Shown piece after piece: positions 46,060 through 55,626 of a stretch of 64,000 nucleotides of DNA. How positions within the stretch are numbered: position 1 is the stretch's first letter; every line of letters starts with the position of its first letter. This DNA is from Nitrososphaerota archaeon (lineage in GTDB: Archaea > Thermoproteota > Nitrososphaeria > Nitrososphaerales > CADDZS01), in contig JAJPHP010000057.1 of the NCBI GenBank assembly GCA_021325255.1, positions 50,902 through 114,901 on the forward strand, read 5' to 3'. The translations under genes and the position numbers were made by a program. The notes beneath the pieces were generated by a model, which worked only from the letters and a program-made list of their open reading frames with translations, made no database searches and was not told the origin of the DNA.

Positions 46060-46336
46060 TCGCAAGAACCACTTCCAGCGGGTCAAATTCCTTGAACTCG
46101 CTTTTCGCTAAAGTCAACAACTATTATGTCAAGTCGAAGCCGAGAAAGGCAGCGTCACTGTTCGTGAAGATTGCCAGCTGTTACGAAGAGATTTGATTGT
46201 CCGGCCAGTCTGACGCTGATATGGCCTGCAAACTCGAATCCCTGGGTTTCTCTCAATCCTTCATATTACATTATCCTACATGCAAGTGCGATTCGTTGCT
46301 TAATTGCACTCTTTGAGACCGAAGAAGCATCACGAC
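46060..46336 (-). pseudogene. Remnant of class II aldolase gene, N-terminal part
   Basis: The sequence 46184-46336 aligns closely with 19467-19620 of the intact gene (upstream region and first 45 or so codons). Weaker alignment continues down to about 46060 (to about codon 90) with several indels. The remaining two thirds are missing. It follows the intact amidohydrolase in convergent orientation. Confidence 0.7.
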
Positions 46337-46647
46337 TTTGCCGTTTTTGACCTATTGTTCCATCTCTCTCGAATTTTTTCATGACTTTGTTTTATACTTA
46401 GCCCAACTGCTGATGCATGATACCTAGCCTCTATTTGCTACGACTTCGAAATGGAAGATCGCGATCAAAATCTTCTTGTTTTGTGATCACGTCGTGCACA
46501 AAAAAAGACAGACCAGCGGGGTTTGGCATGGGGACCTAGTCATTTTATTCAAGGCGGCTGAAGGATTGCGATACCGCAACATGGATGAATTCTAGCAACC
46601 ACCCCCCCCCCGAGATGCTTCACGCTTCCATTTTCGAGTCAACAGGA
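46337..46647. other. Intergenic region with a C10 tract
   Basis: No coding sequence recognised. A run of ten C lies at 46602-46611, shortly behind the stop of the M24-like gene. A TATA-like TTTTATACT near 46390 has no clear gene behind it. Confidence 0.4.
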
Positions 46648-47871
46648 TCAGCCAGCAGTGACCATGAGGTCGCTCGGAAGCCGAGTGAGCTTTTTCCCTC
46701 TTCTTCCTGAGACAATGACGGTATCCGCGTACATCAGTCCAGTTTTGCCTCGGTGAAAAGATGGATCGAATAGATCGGCGGTCAATCCGAAGACCATATT
46801 CGCCTTCAGTACGAAAGGAATCGGCTTATCTGAGCCAGGGTAATGAAAGGGGAAGTGCAGGAAGGTTGGATACTCTCCAGAGGCAATACCGTGGCCGTGC
46901 ACTCCCATCTCGGTGATGCCTAATTTTGCCTCCTTCACGGGCTGCGTCATCGCATCTGCAAGATTTTCAAGCGTTTCGCCGGCCCGCAAATGTTCGAGCG
47001 CAACGTCTGCAACCTCGATTGTAATATCATGTATTCTCTGAAATTCTTTCGTGGGCTTGGAGAGGAAAATGCATCGTTCTCCATGTCCCATGTACCCGCA
47101 GTATTTTGAGTGAAGCTCGACACTGATGACATCATCCTTCCTTAGTCTTCGCGGCTCAGGAGTTCTTCCTGGATGCAGATTGGGATACTTCGCGGCGTCC
47201 CACAGGATCATCTCTGGGTACTCTCCGCCGGAGTCTAGCAGAGTTTGCACCACGCTTGAATAGACTTTTGTCTCTTCAACGCCAGCCGAAGCATTGTCCA
47301 CTATCGACTGAAACATTGCGTCTACAATTCTGGACGCTTTTGTGAGCAGGTCAATTTCCTCCTCAGACTTGATCATCCTTATCTTGTTCAGCAGCATGTC
47401 TTCCTCAGAGAAGGCCGCCTTCGAGAGCAGCTCCCTTATCTTTCCCTCCTCTGAGTAGTTGCTGTAGGACTGCGGATCCCTGAAGCCGATGAGTCCAATC
47501 TTCACACGGCCGTTCAACCCGAGTTCCCGCATTCTCTCTCCGACGACTGCGGCCCAGCCCTTATCCGACCTCCCTCGGACATCCTTCACCCAGTTCTGCA
47601 CCCTCGACCACCAGGCTGCCATCGCAGGGTGCCACACTATCACTGTGGGTTCGCCGTCTAAGGGAAAGATGCAAAGGCCCTGCTCCTCGTTCGCCCCAAT
47701 TCCACTGACATAACGCAATGAGGCCGAGCCTCTGCCCCAGTGAGTCCCGTTACCCCAGACAAGAAGACAATCGAGCTTATTCTCTTCCATAGAACGCCTA
47801 ATGGCTCGCCAGCGCCTGTTCCTCTCGGTGGTGGACAGATGCATCAGATAAGGAAATTTCGGCAACTCCAA
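46648..47871 (-). CDS. M24 (pita-bread) family hydrolase lacking the metal site, creatinase-like
   Basis: About 407 residues. The fold of aminopeptidase P/creatinase is clear (KIRMIKSEEEIDLLTKASRI linker, then the C-terminal catalytic domain). The five metal ligands are mostly gone: the two Asp positions read Glu (SVELHS) and His (GYMGHGER), and the two Glu positions read as LTADLF and YADTVIV. The active-site His region GVHGHGIASGE remains. This is the situation in metal-free creatinase. TTG 47871 is chosen because a TATA box (47916-47930) overlaps the longer frame's start at 47934 and GGGGGAGG precedes 47871. It is followed upstream on the same strand by an amidase gene. Confidence 0.75.
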   Translation of the reverse strand: MELPKFPYLMHLSTTERNRRWRAIRRSMEENKLDCLLVWGNGTHWGRGSASLRYVSGIGANEEQGLCIFPLDGEPTVIVWHPAMAAWWSRVQNWVKDVRGRSDKGWAAVVGERMRELGLNGRVKIGLIGFRDPQSYSNYSEEGKIRELLSKAAFSEEDMLLNKIRMIKSEEEIDLLTKASRIVDAMFQSIVDNASAGVEETKVYSSVVQTLLDSGGEYPEMILWDAAKYPNLHPGRTPEPRRLRKDDVISVELHSKYCGYMGHGERCIFLSKPTKEFQRIHDITIEVADVALEHLRAGETLENLADAMTQPVKEAKLGITEMGVHGHGIASGEYPTFLHFPFHYPGSDKPIPFVLKANMVFGLTADLFDPSFHRGKTGLMYADTVIVSGRRGKKLTRLPSDLMVTAG

Positions 47872-47972
47872 GCCTCCCCCTTGCCTTTGCTCTCTTTGAC
47901 GCAGTTCACGCGACACACTATTTAAGCGAAACACTCAAAAAGAATTACGAAATGACAACGCGGGTCATTTCG

Positions 47973-48677
47973 TCATCCTCTTCTACTACGGAAGTAGTCC
48001 TTCGCTTGGTCAAACGAAATTACATTAGCATATTTGGAGTCCATGTCGAACAAATTGACCTTGTGCGAAAGTTCTCCCCTGTCAAATACGCATTCCTCCA
48101 CAACTCCAACATTGTAGTTGTAAGAAAACGCGTCAACCACGGTAGCACGAACGCAACCACTGGTGGTGCAACCAGTCACTATTATCGTATCTATTCCCCT
48201 TGCGACCAGTGCGTCGACAAGGGAGGTTCCGTGAAACGCGCTCGGTTTCAGTTTTGTTATTATTGTATCATTCTCCCGAGGTGCGATCTCCTTCACAATG
48301 CTCTTGGGTCCCGACAGTTTTAGGAACTCGCGGTCCCCGGCTGGTTTGTTCTTCGCCGTCCAAGTCCCCATATCGACCGCCGTGGTGGCGGCACTCGCGA
48401 AATAGAATATTGGAACTCTTTTACCTGGTTTTGCATCGCGCCTAACTATTTCGAGCAGCTCCTTGATCTTGGAAATTGAACGCCAGCCCTTTTCTCCACA
48501 GCTATTTGGGAACCTCTTTATCGATTCGAGAATAGGTTCTGGTTTGTCCCCCACGAACGAATAAGTCACATCAACTACTAATAGAGCGGGCCTCTTCGCA
48601 AGAGGAGATCTCATACCATATCCAGCTTTCGAGTAAATTAGAAGATCATCTTTGGGGACAAACTCTTTCCAGTCCAA
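47973..48677 (-). CDS. Isochorismatase-fold cysteine hydrolase (N-carbamoylsarcosine/maleamate amidase-like)
   Basis: 234 residues from TTG 48677. The catalytic triad is visible: Asp in LLVVDVTYSF, Lys in ITKLKPSAF and Cys in GCTTSGCVRAT. The TTSGC-VRA sequence and the long first loop fit the N-carbamoylsarcosine amidohydrolase and maleamate amidohydrolase subgroup. It lies just upstream of the creatinase-like gene on the same strand. The pair recalls creatine degradation, but nicotinate-pathway maleamate hydrolysis is an equally good model. Confidence 0.85.
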   Translation of the reverse strand: MDWKEFVPKDDLLIYSKAGYGMRSPLAKRPALLVVDVTYSFVGDKPEPILESIKRFPNSCGEKGWRSISKIKELLEIVRRDAKPGKRVPIFYFASAATTAVDMGTWTAKNKPAGDREFLKLSGPKSIVKEIAPRENDTIITKLKPSAFHGTSLVDALVARGIDTIIVTGCTTSGCVRATVVDAFSYNYNVGVVEECVFDRGELSHKVNLFDMDSKYANVISFDQAKDYFRSRRG

Positions 48678-49095
48678 AACTCTGCCGCTCTGGCTCCCAC
48701 TATCGCCCTTCTCCGAATAATGGTCGACAAAAAGTTTTGGTCTGAAACGAATCTTCTACCGAATAGAAGACCAAGAAATAGATCCAACTCGCTTGTAACA
48801 AATAATGAGGAGAGAGGTCTCATCTGCTTATGCCAGCCAAGAGCGAAAGCGACCAGTGGTTGACGCGATCTTGATTTGATAGCATCCAGCAGTTATCGGT
48901 TGCCTACTCTATGGTGATTGTCCGAATAGAAGTTGGCAAAATGTTATTCATAACCCATCATTAATCGGTGTTGCAAACATAAAGGCCGAACTTTCCACTC
49001 AAATAGAAGCACGTAAGTGATGTCTTTGGATTCGGATTCGTAGAACAGTGTATCGCAAAACAATTTAGACAGCATTAATTGGATGACATCAGATT
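48678..49095. other. Intergenic region
   Basis: Divergent spacer between the amidase and ABC genes. CAATTTAGAC at 49061-49070 is a plausible TATA box 30 nt before TTG 49096. Nothing else is recognised. Confidence 0.4.
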
Positions 49096-50007
49096 TTGAC
49101 TTCGGTAGCTCCGGATTCGATTGCAGGAGTTGGGGGGAGCCATGCCTCTTCGGGAAGCAAGCAGGGTCTCAAAACAAGGATTAGGGTAGAGAAAGTATCC
49201 AAATCGTTCAGAGCACCATCGTCCGCCGAGATTGTTGTACTGAAGGACATAACATTCGAAGTTCAACAGAACGACTTTGTCGTGGTCGTCGGGCCCAGCG
49301 GTTGTGGGAAATCAACTCTTTTGTCAATAATAGCCGGACTGACGGAGCCGACTGCGGGCATGGTCTATATTGATGGAAAACCAATGACTAGACCTAATCC
49401 GACAAAAGTGTCCATCATGTTTCAGGATCCGCTATTGCTTCCTTGGAGAACAATTTCTCAAAACATAGAACTCCCATTGGAAGCCATGAAGATACCCCTG
49501 ACGGAAAGGCGGAAAAGAATTTCGTATTACCTCGATATCGTCGGCCTCTCTGGATACGAGAAATATCATCCCAGGGAGATCTCGGGAGGGATGAAACAAC
49601 GAATTGCGCTCTGTAGATCGCTAGCGATGGAAACAGACATCCTTCTCATGGACGAACCATTCGGGGCACTTGACGAACAGACACGTCTCATTCTTTCTGA
49701 CGAACTCGTTAACATCTGGCAGCGTGTAGGAAAGACCATCGTCTTTGTGACTCATAGTTTGAGTGAAGCGATATACCTTGGCAACAAAGCTATTGTGCTA
49801 GGCACGAAACCAGGCAGGGTCAACGAAATCATAGACATTCACCTCCCCCGACCTAGGAAGTTCGACGATCCCCAGTTCGGAGCTCTGACACAGAGGTTGT
49901 GGGACGAATTGAGGAGCGAAACCACTTCCCTGAGGAGCAAAGCCAGATGCATGGAAAAAGAGCGCGTTTTGGACGAGGAGTTAAAATTCGGGCAATCAGA
50001 AATTTGA
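49096..50007 (+). CDS. Nitrate/sulfonate/taurine-type ABC ATPase
   Basis: 303 residues from TTG 49096. Walker A GPSGCGKS, signature ISGGMKQR, Walker B LLMDEPFGALDEQTR, as in TauB/SsuB. It carries a 25-residue N-terminal extension. It is the first gene of a three-gene operon with two permease genes. Confidence 0.9.
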   Translation: MTSVAPDSIAGVGGSHASSGSKQGLKTRIRVEKVSKSFRAPSSAEIVVLKDITFEVQQNDFVVVVGPSGCGKSTLLSIIAGLTEPTAGMVYIDGKPMTRPNPTKVSIMFQDPLLLPWRTISQNIELPLEAMKIPLTERRKRISYYLDIVGLSGYEKYHPREISGGMKQRIALCRSLAMETDILLMDEPFGALDEQTRLILSDELVNIWQRVGKTIVFVTHSLSEAIYLGNKAIVLGTKPGRVNEIIDIHLPRPRKFDDPQFGALTQRLWDELRSETTSLRSKARCMEKERVLDEELKFGQSEI

Positions 50008-50028
50008 GGGAAAAAAGAGGCGGCCAGC

Positions 50029-50880
50029 ATGCTGAATAGGTCCGATAAACACCTGGTGAAACGCGAAGGTGACGACAGGCCCAGGTCGTCTGCATCCAAG
50101 AGATTGAGAACAAATGGATTAGTAGTCCTCTTGGCAGTTGCTGCTTGGCTGATAGTGTGGCAGGTATCATACTCTATTTTCGACCTGAGTCCCATCCTCA
50201 CCTCCTCCCCAATTCTCATCTTGAAGGCCCTTGTTTCAATGATACTTACAGGTACGTACCATGACAGCCCAAGCATGTACTCAAACCTTGAGATCACTCT
50301 TCAAGCAGCGGCTGTAGCGTTCCTGCTCAACCTAGCTATTGGATTCTCTCTTGGCATAATGTTTGGCTTCTTCCCATACGCGGGAAGGGCCTTTGAACCG
50401 CTCATCCTGATTCTACAGGCCTTTCCTATAGTCGTCCTTTTCCCTCTGATAGTTCTGGTAGCCGGAATCTCCCTTATGGGAAAGGTAATGCTCGCGATAT
50501 TGATTGGACTGCCGTACCTTATTTTTAATGTCGCGAGTGCGATAAGATCTGTGAATCAGGGCTACTACCTGCTTGGGCGTTCCATCGGATTTTCATCTTG
50601 GACAAGCCTCAGAAAGATCATAATTCCTGAAAGCGCTCCTCTATTCCTTCAGGGAATCAGATTGTGCTTTGCGTTCACATACGTTGGAGTAATTGTTGCA
50701 GAGCTGGTCTACGTGAGCAATGGACTCGGTTATTTGCTCTTTTGGTCGAGTTCGAGCTTCTACACCGATAATGTATTTGCAATCATTTTTATAATCATAG
50801 CCATCGGCGCCATAATTGACTCACTCTTTCACATCGTTGAGCGCAAGTTCTTCAACTGGAAAACAAATCCGCAGAGCTGA
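50029..50880 (+). CDS. ABC permease, TauC/SsuC type (1)
   Basis: 283 residues from ATG 50029, six TM helices after a charged N-terminus. Family features include LGIMFGFFPYAGRAFEPLI and the coupling helix around GRSIGFSSWTSLRKIIIP. It pairs with the next permease, 6 bp away, to form a heterodimeric channel. Confidence 0.9.
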   Translation: MLNRSDKHLVKREGDDRPRSSASKRLRTNGLVVLLAVAAWLIVWQVSYSIFDLSPILTSSPILILKALVSMILTGTYHDSPSMYSNLEITLQAAAVAFLLNLAIGFSLGIMFGFFPYAGRAFEPLILILQAFPIVVLFPLIVLVAGISLMGKVMLAILIGLPYLIFNVASAIRSVNQGYYLLGRSIGFSSWTSLRKIIIPESAPLFLQGIRLCFAFTYVGVIVAELVYVSNGLGYLLFWSSSSFYTDNVFAIIFIIIAIGAIIDSLFHIVERKFFNWKTNPQS

Positions 50881-50886
50881 ACCTGA

Positions 50887-51651
50887 TTGCAAGCGAAAAG
50901 CCCTAGAATCTGGGCCGGGCTCCCGGCATCTTCCATCACAATTCTCTTCATCGTACTCGCAATCATCTTTTGGCAGTTCGCTCTTCACAGTTCCACATTC
51001 GTCGCGCTCCCGAGCCAAGTGATGGCTACGATGCCAGCCATGTGGGTCACTTACCTCTCGAGCCTTGCGTACACCCTTCCAGAGTACTTTGCAGCTCTTG
51101 CACTCTCTCTGCTGATTGGGGTGCCGTTGGGCTTCTTGATAGCATGGCGCGAGAGTACCTACCGCTCGCTAAACCCGCTTCTCGGCCTTGCTTTGGTCAC
51201 GCCAAAGATGGCATTCATTCCAATAATCACCATCTGGCTTGGAATATCAACCAACATCTCAGCAATCGCACTGGGAACATTGCTCGGAGTTTTTCCAATA
51301 ATAGTGAACACAATCGCGGGAGTGCGCAGTACAAAGCCCGAATATCTTTTACTCGCTAGATCGGTAGGACTATCGTCTCCTCAGGTCTATCGAAAGATAT
51401 TACTCCCATCTTTCTATCCGTCACTTCTAGTTGGAATTTTTCTGGGTTCAAACCTATGCATGACAGGCGTACTGCTTATGGAAATGATACTAGAACACCC
51501 CGGCGTTGGATATCTCATCGAATATTATTCCAACGAGTATCAGACCTCTTCGTTGTATGCTGCAGCGGTGCTGACAATAGTGATCACGCTGGCCATAAGC
51601 GGCACTCTGTGGCTCTTATCCAAGCACTTTGAAAAGAGGAACCTCTCCTAG
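50887..51651 (+). CDS. ABC permease, TauC/SsuC type (2)
   Basis: 254 residues from TTG 50887, six TM helices. Coupling helix ARSVGLSSPQVYRKILLP. Having two different permease subunits is unusual for taurine/sulfonate systems, which use a homodimer, and is closer to riboflavin- or pyrimidine-precursor-type members. Confidence 0.9.
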   Translation: MQAKSPRIWAGLPASSITILFIVLAIIFWQFALHSSTFVALPSQVMATMPAMWVTYLSSLAYTLPEYFAALALSLLIGVPLGFLIAWRESTYRSLNPLLGLALVTPKMAFIPIITIWLGISTNISAIALGTLLGVFPIIVNTIAGVRSTKPEYLLLARSVGLSSPQVYRKILLPSFYPSLLVGIFLGSNLCMTGVLLMEMILEHPGVGYLIEYYSNEYQTSSLYAAAVLTIVITLAISGTLWLLSKHFEKRNLS

Positions 51652-51955
51652 AACCATGTGTCTTGAGCGCTCCATTCTTTCTTCAAACAAAATGCAGGCT
51701 CGTGTGTCTCGGTTCCAGCGACCTAATTGAAGACTCTTGGAGCAACCCCTATTGGTCACTTTGAGCAAAAAATAGACCCGCGTAACAAGAGCCCCCTATC
51801 CATCAGCTCTGGAAAGAGTGTCTCTCTTTTGTTTCCGACGAAGAAATAGTGCTGATTTCTCATGTGTTCCTCACTCAGGTCACAGTATCCGCTGTGCCCT
51901 GCGAGCTCAACGTCGGTTTACTTAATGCTCGGAATGCTAAACGGGCTAAACCGTG
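51652..51955. other. Convergent spacer
   Basis: Lies between the permease gene and the opposite-strand receptor gene. Only T-rich stretches suited to termination on both strands are seen. Confidence 0.35.
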
Positions 51956-53068
51956 CTAACTCTGGAGAAACTCTGTGGTGTATGTCTGATTTACGCTAGC
52001 CGGATTAGTGTTGGGCGTTATTCCATACTTCAAATACACATTGTCTACATTGGTAAGCGCAGTAGCATCAATTGACAGCGAAGGGTTCCATGATGCCTTT
52101 ACTGAATTGTAGACCAAGCTCGCTACATTGGAATTTGACTTTGTAAAGTTTAGTACCACCTGCTCAGCAAATGAGGGATTATTCAGAATGAATTGTATGG
52201 TTTGAGAAAACGCCGCATCTACTTCCTTCAACACGGTGGGGTTTGATTGGATAAAGTTGTTCGTCGCAGCTATGCAGAACTCCGCCCAAGGAGTGGGCAA
52301 GGCCGCAGAGTCGTTGTATACGTTTCTAAGAAGGCCGGATTGGATCTGAGAAGCGACTGAGCCCACCGTGAAGTCCAGTGCCTGAGCCTTCCCACTTTCT
52401 ACAAGTGCAAGCGAATTTGGCAGGCCCCCAGTTGTGACGTAATTGAAATGCAAATGGTTCTTGCTGGCAACAATTTGTGCGTAGGCTTGTTCAAGTCCCG
52501 TTGTCGAAGTTACAGCAAGCGTTGTTCCGTTAAGATCGTTAAGAGTTTTAATGGTACTGTTTGACGCGACTATGATGGAAAACTCTGTAGTGTTCATGTA
52601 GGTTCCAATGTTCTTGATTCCGATTCCTCTGGTTACAGCATCAAAGATTACACCGCATCCAGTTAGACCAATGCCTATCTGCCCTGCAGCAAGAGCTGCG
52701 GTCTCCGCAGGTCCTCCATTGAATTTCTGCCAGGTAACCTCAAGGCCATGTTGTGCCCAAAATCCTTTTTCCTGAGCGATTATCATGGGAAGATAGTACA
52801 CTTCTGAAAAGGCGACCGCCGACCCAATCGTTACCGGAGTCAACGCTCCCGATGAAGAGGCGGAAACTATAGTGGGGGAGGAGAAGGAAGAAGAAAGAGA
52901 AGAGGACGAAGAAGATGCTAAAGTGGGCGTGGAGGAAGAGGTCGAGTGACTAGTTGGTCCGCTTTGGGATGAAATTGCGTAATATGCAACTATAGCCCCG
53001 GCAACAACAATAATTACGATGATGATTGCGATTGTGATCCCAGTTATTGCCTGTTTGAGGGAAAACAT
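51956..53068 (-). CDS. ABC substrate-binding protein, NMT1/SsuA type
   Basis: 370 residues from ATG 53068. N-terminal anchor (residues 8-32) and Ser-rich linker (to about 72), then the two-lobed fold of SsuA/NMT1/THI5 proteins (VAFSEVYYLPMIIAQEKGFW, GLEVTWQKFNGGP). As with the Dpp system, the receptor is on the strand opposite to its permease and ATPase genes, converging on them. Confidence 0.88.
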   Translation of the reverse strand: MFSLKQAITGITIAIIIVIIVVAGAIVAYYAISSQSGPTSHSTSSSTPTLASSSSSSLSSSFSSPTIVSASSSGALTPVTIGSAVAFSEVYYLPMIIAQEKGFWAQHGLEVTWQKFNGGPAETAALAAGQIGIGLTGCGVIFDAVTRGIGIKNIGTYMNTTEFSIIVASNSTIKTLNDLNGTTLAVTSTTGLEQAYAQIVASKNHLHFNYVTTGGLPNSLALVESGKAQALDFTVGSVASQIQSGLLRNVYNDSAALPTPWAEFCIAATNNFIQSNPTVLKEVDAAFSQTIQFILNNPSFAEQVVLNFTKSNSNVASLVYNSVKASWNPSLSIDATALTNVDNVYLKYGITPNTNPASVNQTYTTEFLQS

Positions 53069-53225
53069 ACCACATTCATTCCGTTTGAAATGTATGCGAG
53101 TATTTATCCTTTCGCGGCCACTTTTAGACCGTATTGAATGATTGCTGGCTATCTTTCCATGTGCTCTTCTTTTTTTGTGTCATTGTTAGATTGCCCAAGA
53201 TTTCAAGGTCACCTTTGAGCCAAGG

Positions 53226-53232
53226 TTTAAAT
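53226..53232 (+). promoter_or_regulatory. TATA box of the first UbiD-type gene
   Basis: TTTAAAT centred 29 nt before GTG 53258. Confidence 0.6.
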
Positions 53233-53257
53233 CAAATCTAGTGATGACTCGAGTTTC

Positions 53258-54733
53258 GTGAAAATCTCAGATAACCTGCGATCGTTCATAGATATTCTCG
53301 AGGAGGAAAAAGAACTTCGCAGGATCAGTGCTGAAGTTGACTGGAATCTTGAAATTGGGGCAATCACACGCAGACTAGTAGATACGAGAGGGCCTGCTCC
53401 TCTTTTTGAGAATATCAAGGGTTATCCTGCAGGATATCGAATACTCGGCCTCCCTTTTGGTCCTTCAAGCCCGTTGCATGCTCGCCTTTCACTGTCTTTG
53501 GGAATGGAAAGGGATACCAGGCCAAAGGAAATCATAGAAGAAGTTCAGAGCAGACTTCAAAGGAACATCAAGCCAAAAATTGTCTCGCATACTCCCTGTA
53601 AAGAGAACATTGCCAGGGGAGACGAGGTCAATGTATTGAATTTCCCTGCCCCGTACATCCATTCAGTAGATGGCGGTCGCTACATTGGCACATGGTGCAT
53701 CGTAGTCACCAAGGATCGTGAAAACGGATGGCAGAATTGGGGCGTTTACAGAGTCATGGTTCAAAACGAGAAGGTTGTTTCGATAAATTACGAGATAAAT
53801 GCGCGCCAACACGGCGGTGACATCTTCGAAAGGGAGGAGTCACAGCATAGGGAAGAGTCGTCGGCTTCGCCGATAGCAATAGTTCTTGGCGCGGGTCCTA
53901 TTTCGCTTCTTGCGGCAGCCATGAGCCCGCCAGCTGGTGTCAATGAATCAGGTGTCGCAAGTTCGCTGCTTGGAGCACCTTTAGAGTTGGTAAAGTGCGA
54001 GACCGTCGATCTCGAGGTTCCAGCATCATCCGAGATTGTAATTGAAGGCGAAGTTCCTCTTGGCAAGAGAATGCCAGAGGGTCCGATGGGAGAATTCAGC
54101 GGCTACACTGCTGGGGGGAAAATGGATCTCCCGTATGTGGATGTCAAGTGCATTACTTGGAGAGACGATCCAGTAATTACGCTCGCGAATATGGGTAAAC
54201 CCTGGGATGATTGCGCAACCGTGTACACGGTTACCTATTCGGCTTGGATTAGAAAGATTCTGCAAGAAAGAGGACTCCCGGTCAAAGATGTGTATGTGTG
54301 GCCGGTCTATGGTACAGTCATTTCAGTCAAGAATGAACACGAACCAAGAATCGCGGAAAAGATCATTCAGACCCTCAAGGAAGCCAAGTGTCGTACTGGT
54401 CTTGTCTATACTTTCATTGTCAACGGGGACATCGATGTGACTTCGCTTGAGGATGTATTCTGGTGCCTCACAACGCGTTGCCATCCAAAGAATGGCATAC
54501 ATGTAGAACAACGCAAAGGAGGTAGTCCTTTGATTCCATACCGCACTCCAGAGGAGCGTGAACAAAACTACAGCTTTACTGGTTATTTCGACTGCACGTG
54601 GCCGAAAGATTGGTCAGAGGAGTATCTCGGCGAGCACTGCCGTGTAGTGGACTTTGAAAATGCCTGGCCTCTAGAAATGCGTGAAAAGGTGCTAGCTAGA
54701 TGGAAAGAGTACGGATTAGAATCGAACAGATAA
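53258..54733 (+). CDS. UbiD-family decarboxylase (1)
   Basis: 491 residues from GTG 53258, normal for UbiD. The prenylated-FMN active-site segment is present: Arg in NWGVYRVMV and the Glu residues of MPEGPMGEFSGY. The family reversibly decarboxylates aromatic or unsaturated acids and needs prenyl-FMN made by a UbiX enzyme, which is not encoded in this window. It sits among Mo hydroxylases, which fits a route of ring hydroxylation then decarboxylation. The substrate is unknown. Confidence 0.9.
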   Translation: MKISDNLRSFIDILEEEKELRRISAEVDWNLEIGAITRRLVDTRGPAPLFENIKGYPAGYRILGLPFGPSSPLHARLSLSLGMERDTRPKEIIEEVQSRLQRNIKPKIVSHTPCKENIARGDEVNVLNFPAPYIHSVDGGRYIGTWCIVVTKDRENGWQNWGVYRVMVQNEKVVSINYEINARQHGGDIFEREESQHREESSASPIAIVLGAGPISLLAAAMSPPAGVNESGVASSLLGAPLELVKCETVDLEVPASSEIVIEGEVPLGKRMPEGPMGEFSGYTAGGKMDLPYVDVKCITWRDDPVITLANMGKPWDDCATVYTVTYSAWIRKILQERGLPVKDVYVWPVYGTVISVKNEHEPRIAEKIIQTLKEAKCRTGLVYTFIVNGDIDVTSLEDVFWCLTTRCHPKNGIHVEQRKGGSPLIPYRTPEEREQNYSFTGYFDCTWPKDWSEEYLGEHCRVVDFENAWPLEMREKVLARWKEYGLESNR

Positions 54734-55390
54734 GCACCGATGCGCCGAGTTCAGTCTGCATTCCCTAGATTGCATTTGTTCGCCGCAAGGCTGTCAAGGA
54801 AGATACAAACGAAGGTTCCTCTGCTCCTTTTGCTTTGCACCGATTAGAACAGCTTTGGGATTGGAAATTCGGTTGAATCAAGTCCGAATTTGAGTAGAAG
54901 GGGAGAGAAAGCACTTGCCCGCTTTAGTTAATCCACAACAGAAACAAACCCCAGCTTCGTCGCTTCAAATCTATTTGCCCTGTGTGAAGTTAGGGATAAT
55001 CATGGCGTTCGCAATGAAGAACTGTTTTAGGAGCAGCAGCAAGTAAGTTACATTCAGAATGTGGCAGGGGAAGCTCAATTGCGTCCCTGTCAGAGGCACA
55101 GTGGCTAGTGTCTAGCTCTTCTTCACATATTTCAGCTTTCGCAAAATTACCTCGCTTATCACCTGATCAACTTTGGTCAAGGTTATAAGTACTCGAGCAT
55201 TTCTTAATAATTTGGAACGCTAAAGAAAGAGACATGTAACGGCCACGATTACGCGCAATAGCCCTTGTCTTTGTTTCTTTCCCCACCGGTACTTCTGATG
55301 GTGCCGGAAAGTGGTTGGATCGAATTTGTTTAGGCGCGATGCCGTCATGATTATGACTGATTCGAGGATATCTTATTGCCCGATACTAAA
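54734..55390. other. Gene-poor region
   Basis: No coding frame with recognisable content on either strand. A TATA-like GGTTATAAG near 55182 has no gene behind it. Confidence 0.4.
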
Positions 55391-55410
55391 TTCTCGACAA
55401 TTGTCGAGAA
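55391..55410. repeat. Perfect 20-bp palindrome
   Basis: TTCTCGACAATTGTCGAGAA is fully self-complementary. It lies about 50 bp upstream of a TATA-like TATTTAAAG (55458-55466), so it may be an operator for the decayed gene that follows. Confidence 0.6.
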
Positions 55411-55419
55411 ACAGCTAGG

Positions 55420-55441
55420 GTACCCCCCTAGAGGGGGGTAC
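55420..55441. repeat. Hairpin-forming inverted repeat with C6/G6 arms
   Basis: Arms GTACCCCCC and GGGGGGTAC (9 bp, perfect) around a TAGA loop, 9 bp behind the 20-bp palindrome and just before the TATA-like box. Confidence 0.6.
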
Positions 55442-55626
55442 AACGGCGTGAATACTGTATTTAAAGAGGGAAACGGAGCAAGGAAGCTCCCATTAGCTTT
55501 GAGGAAAGCGTTAGGGTAACAAGTGGATTTTCGGATTTTCAAGGATGATTTGGAAATTACGCCGCGACGCATATAAAACCCGAACGCAGAAAATCTGGAG
55601 CCTCAAGGTGAGTTAACAGTGTGTGA

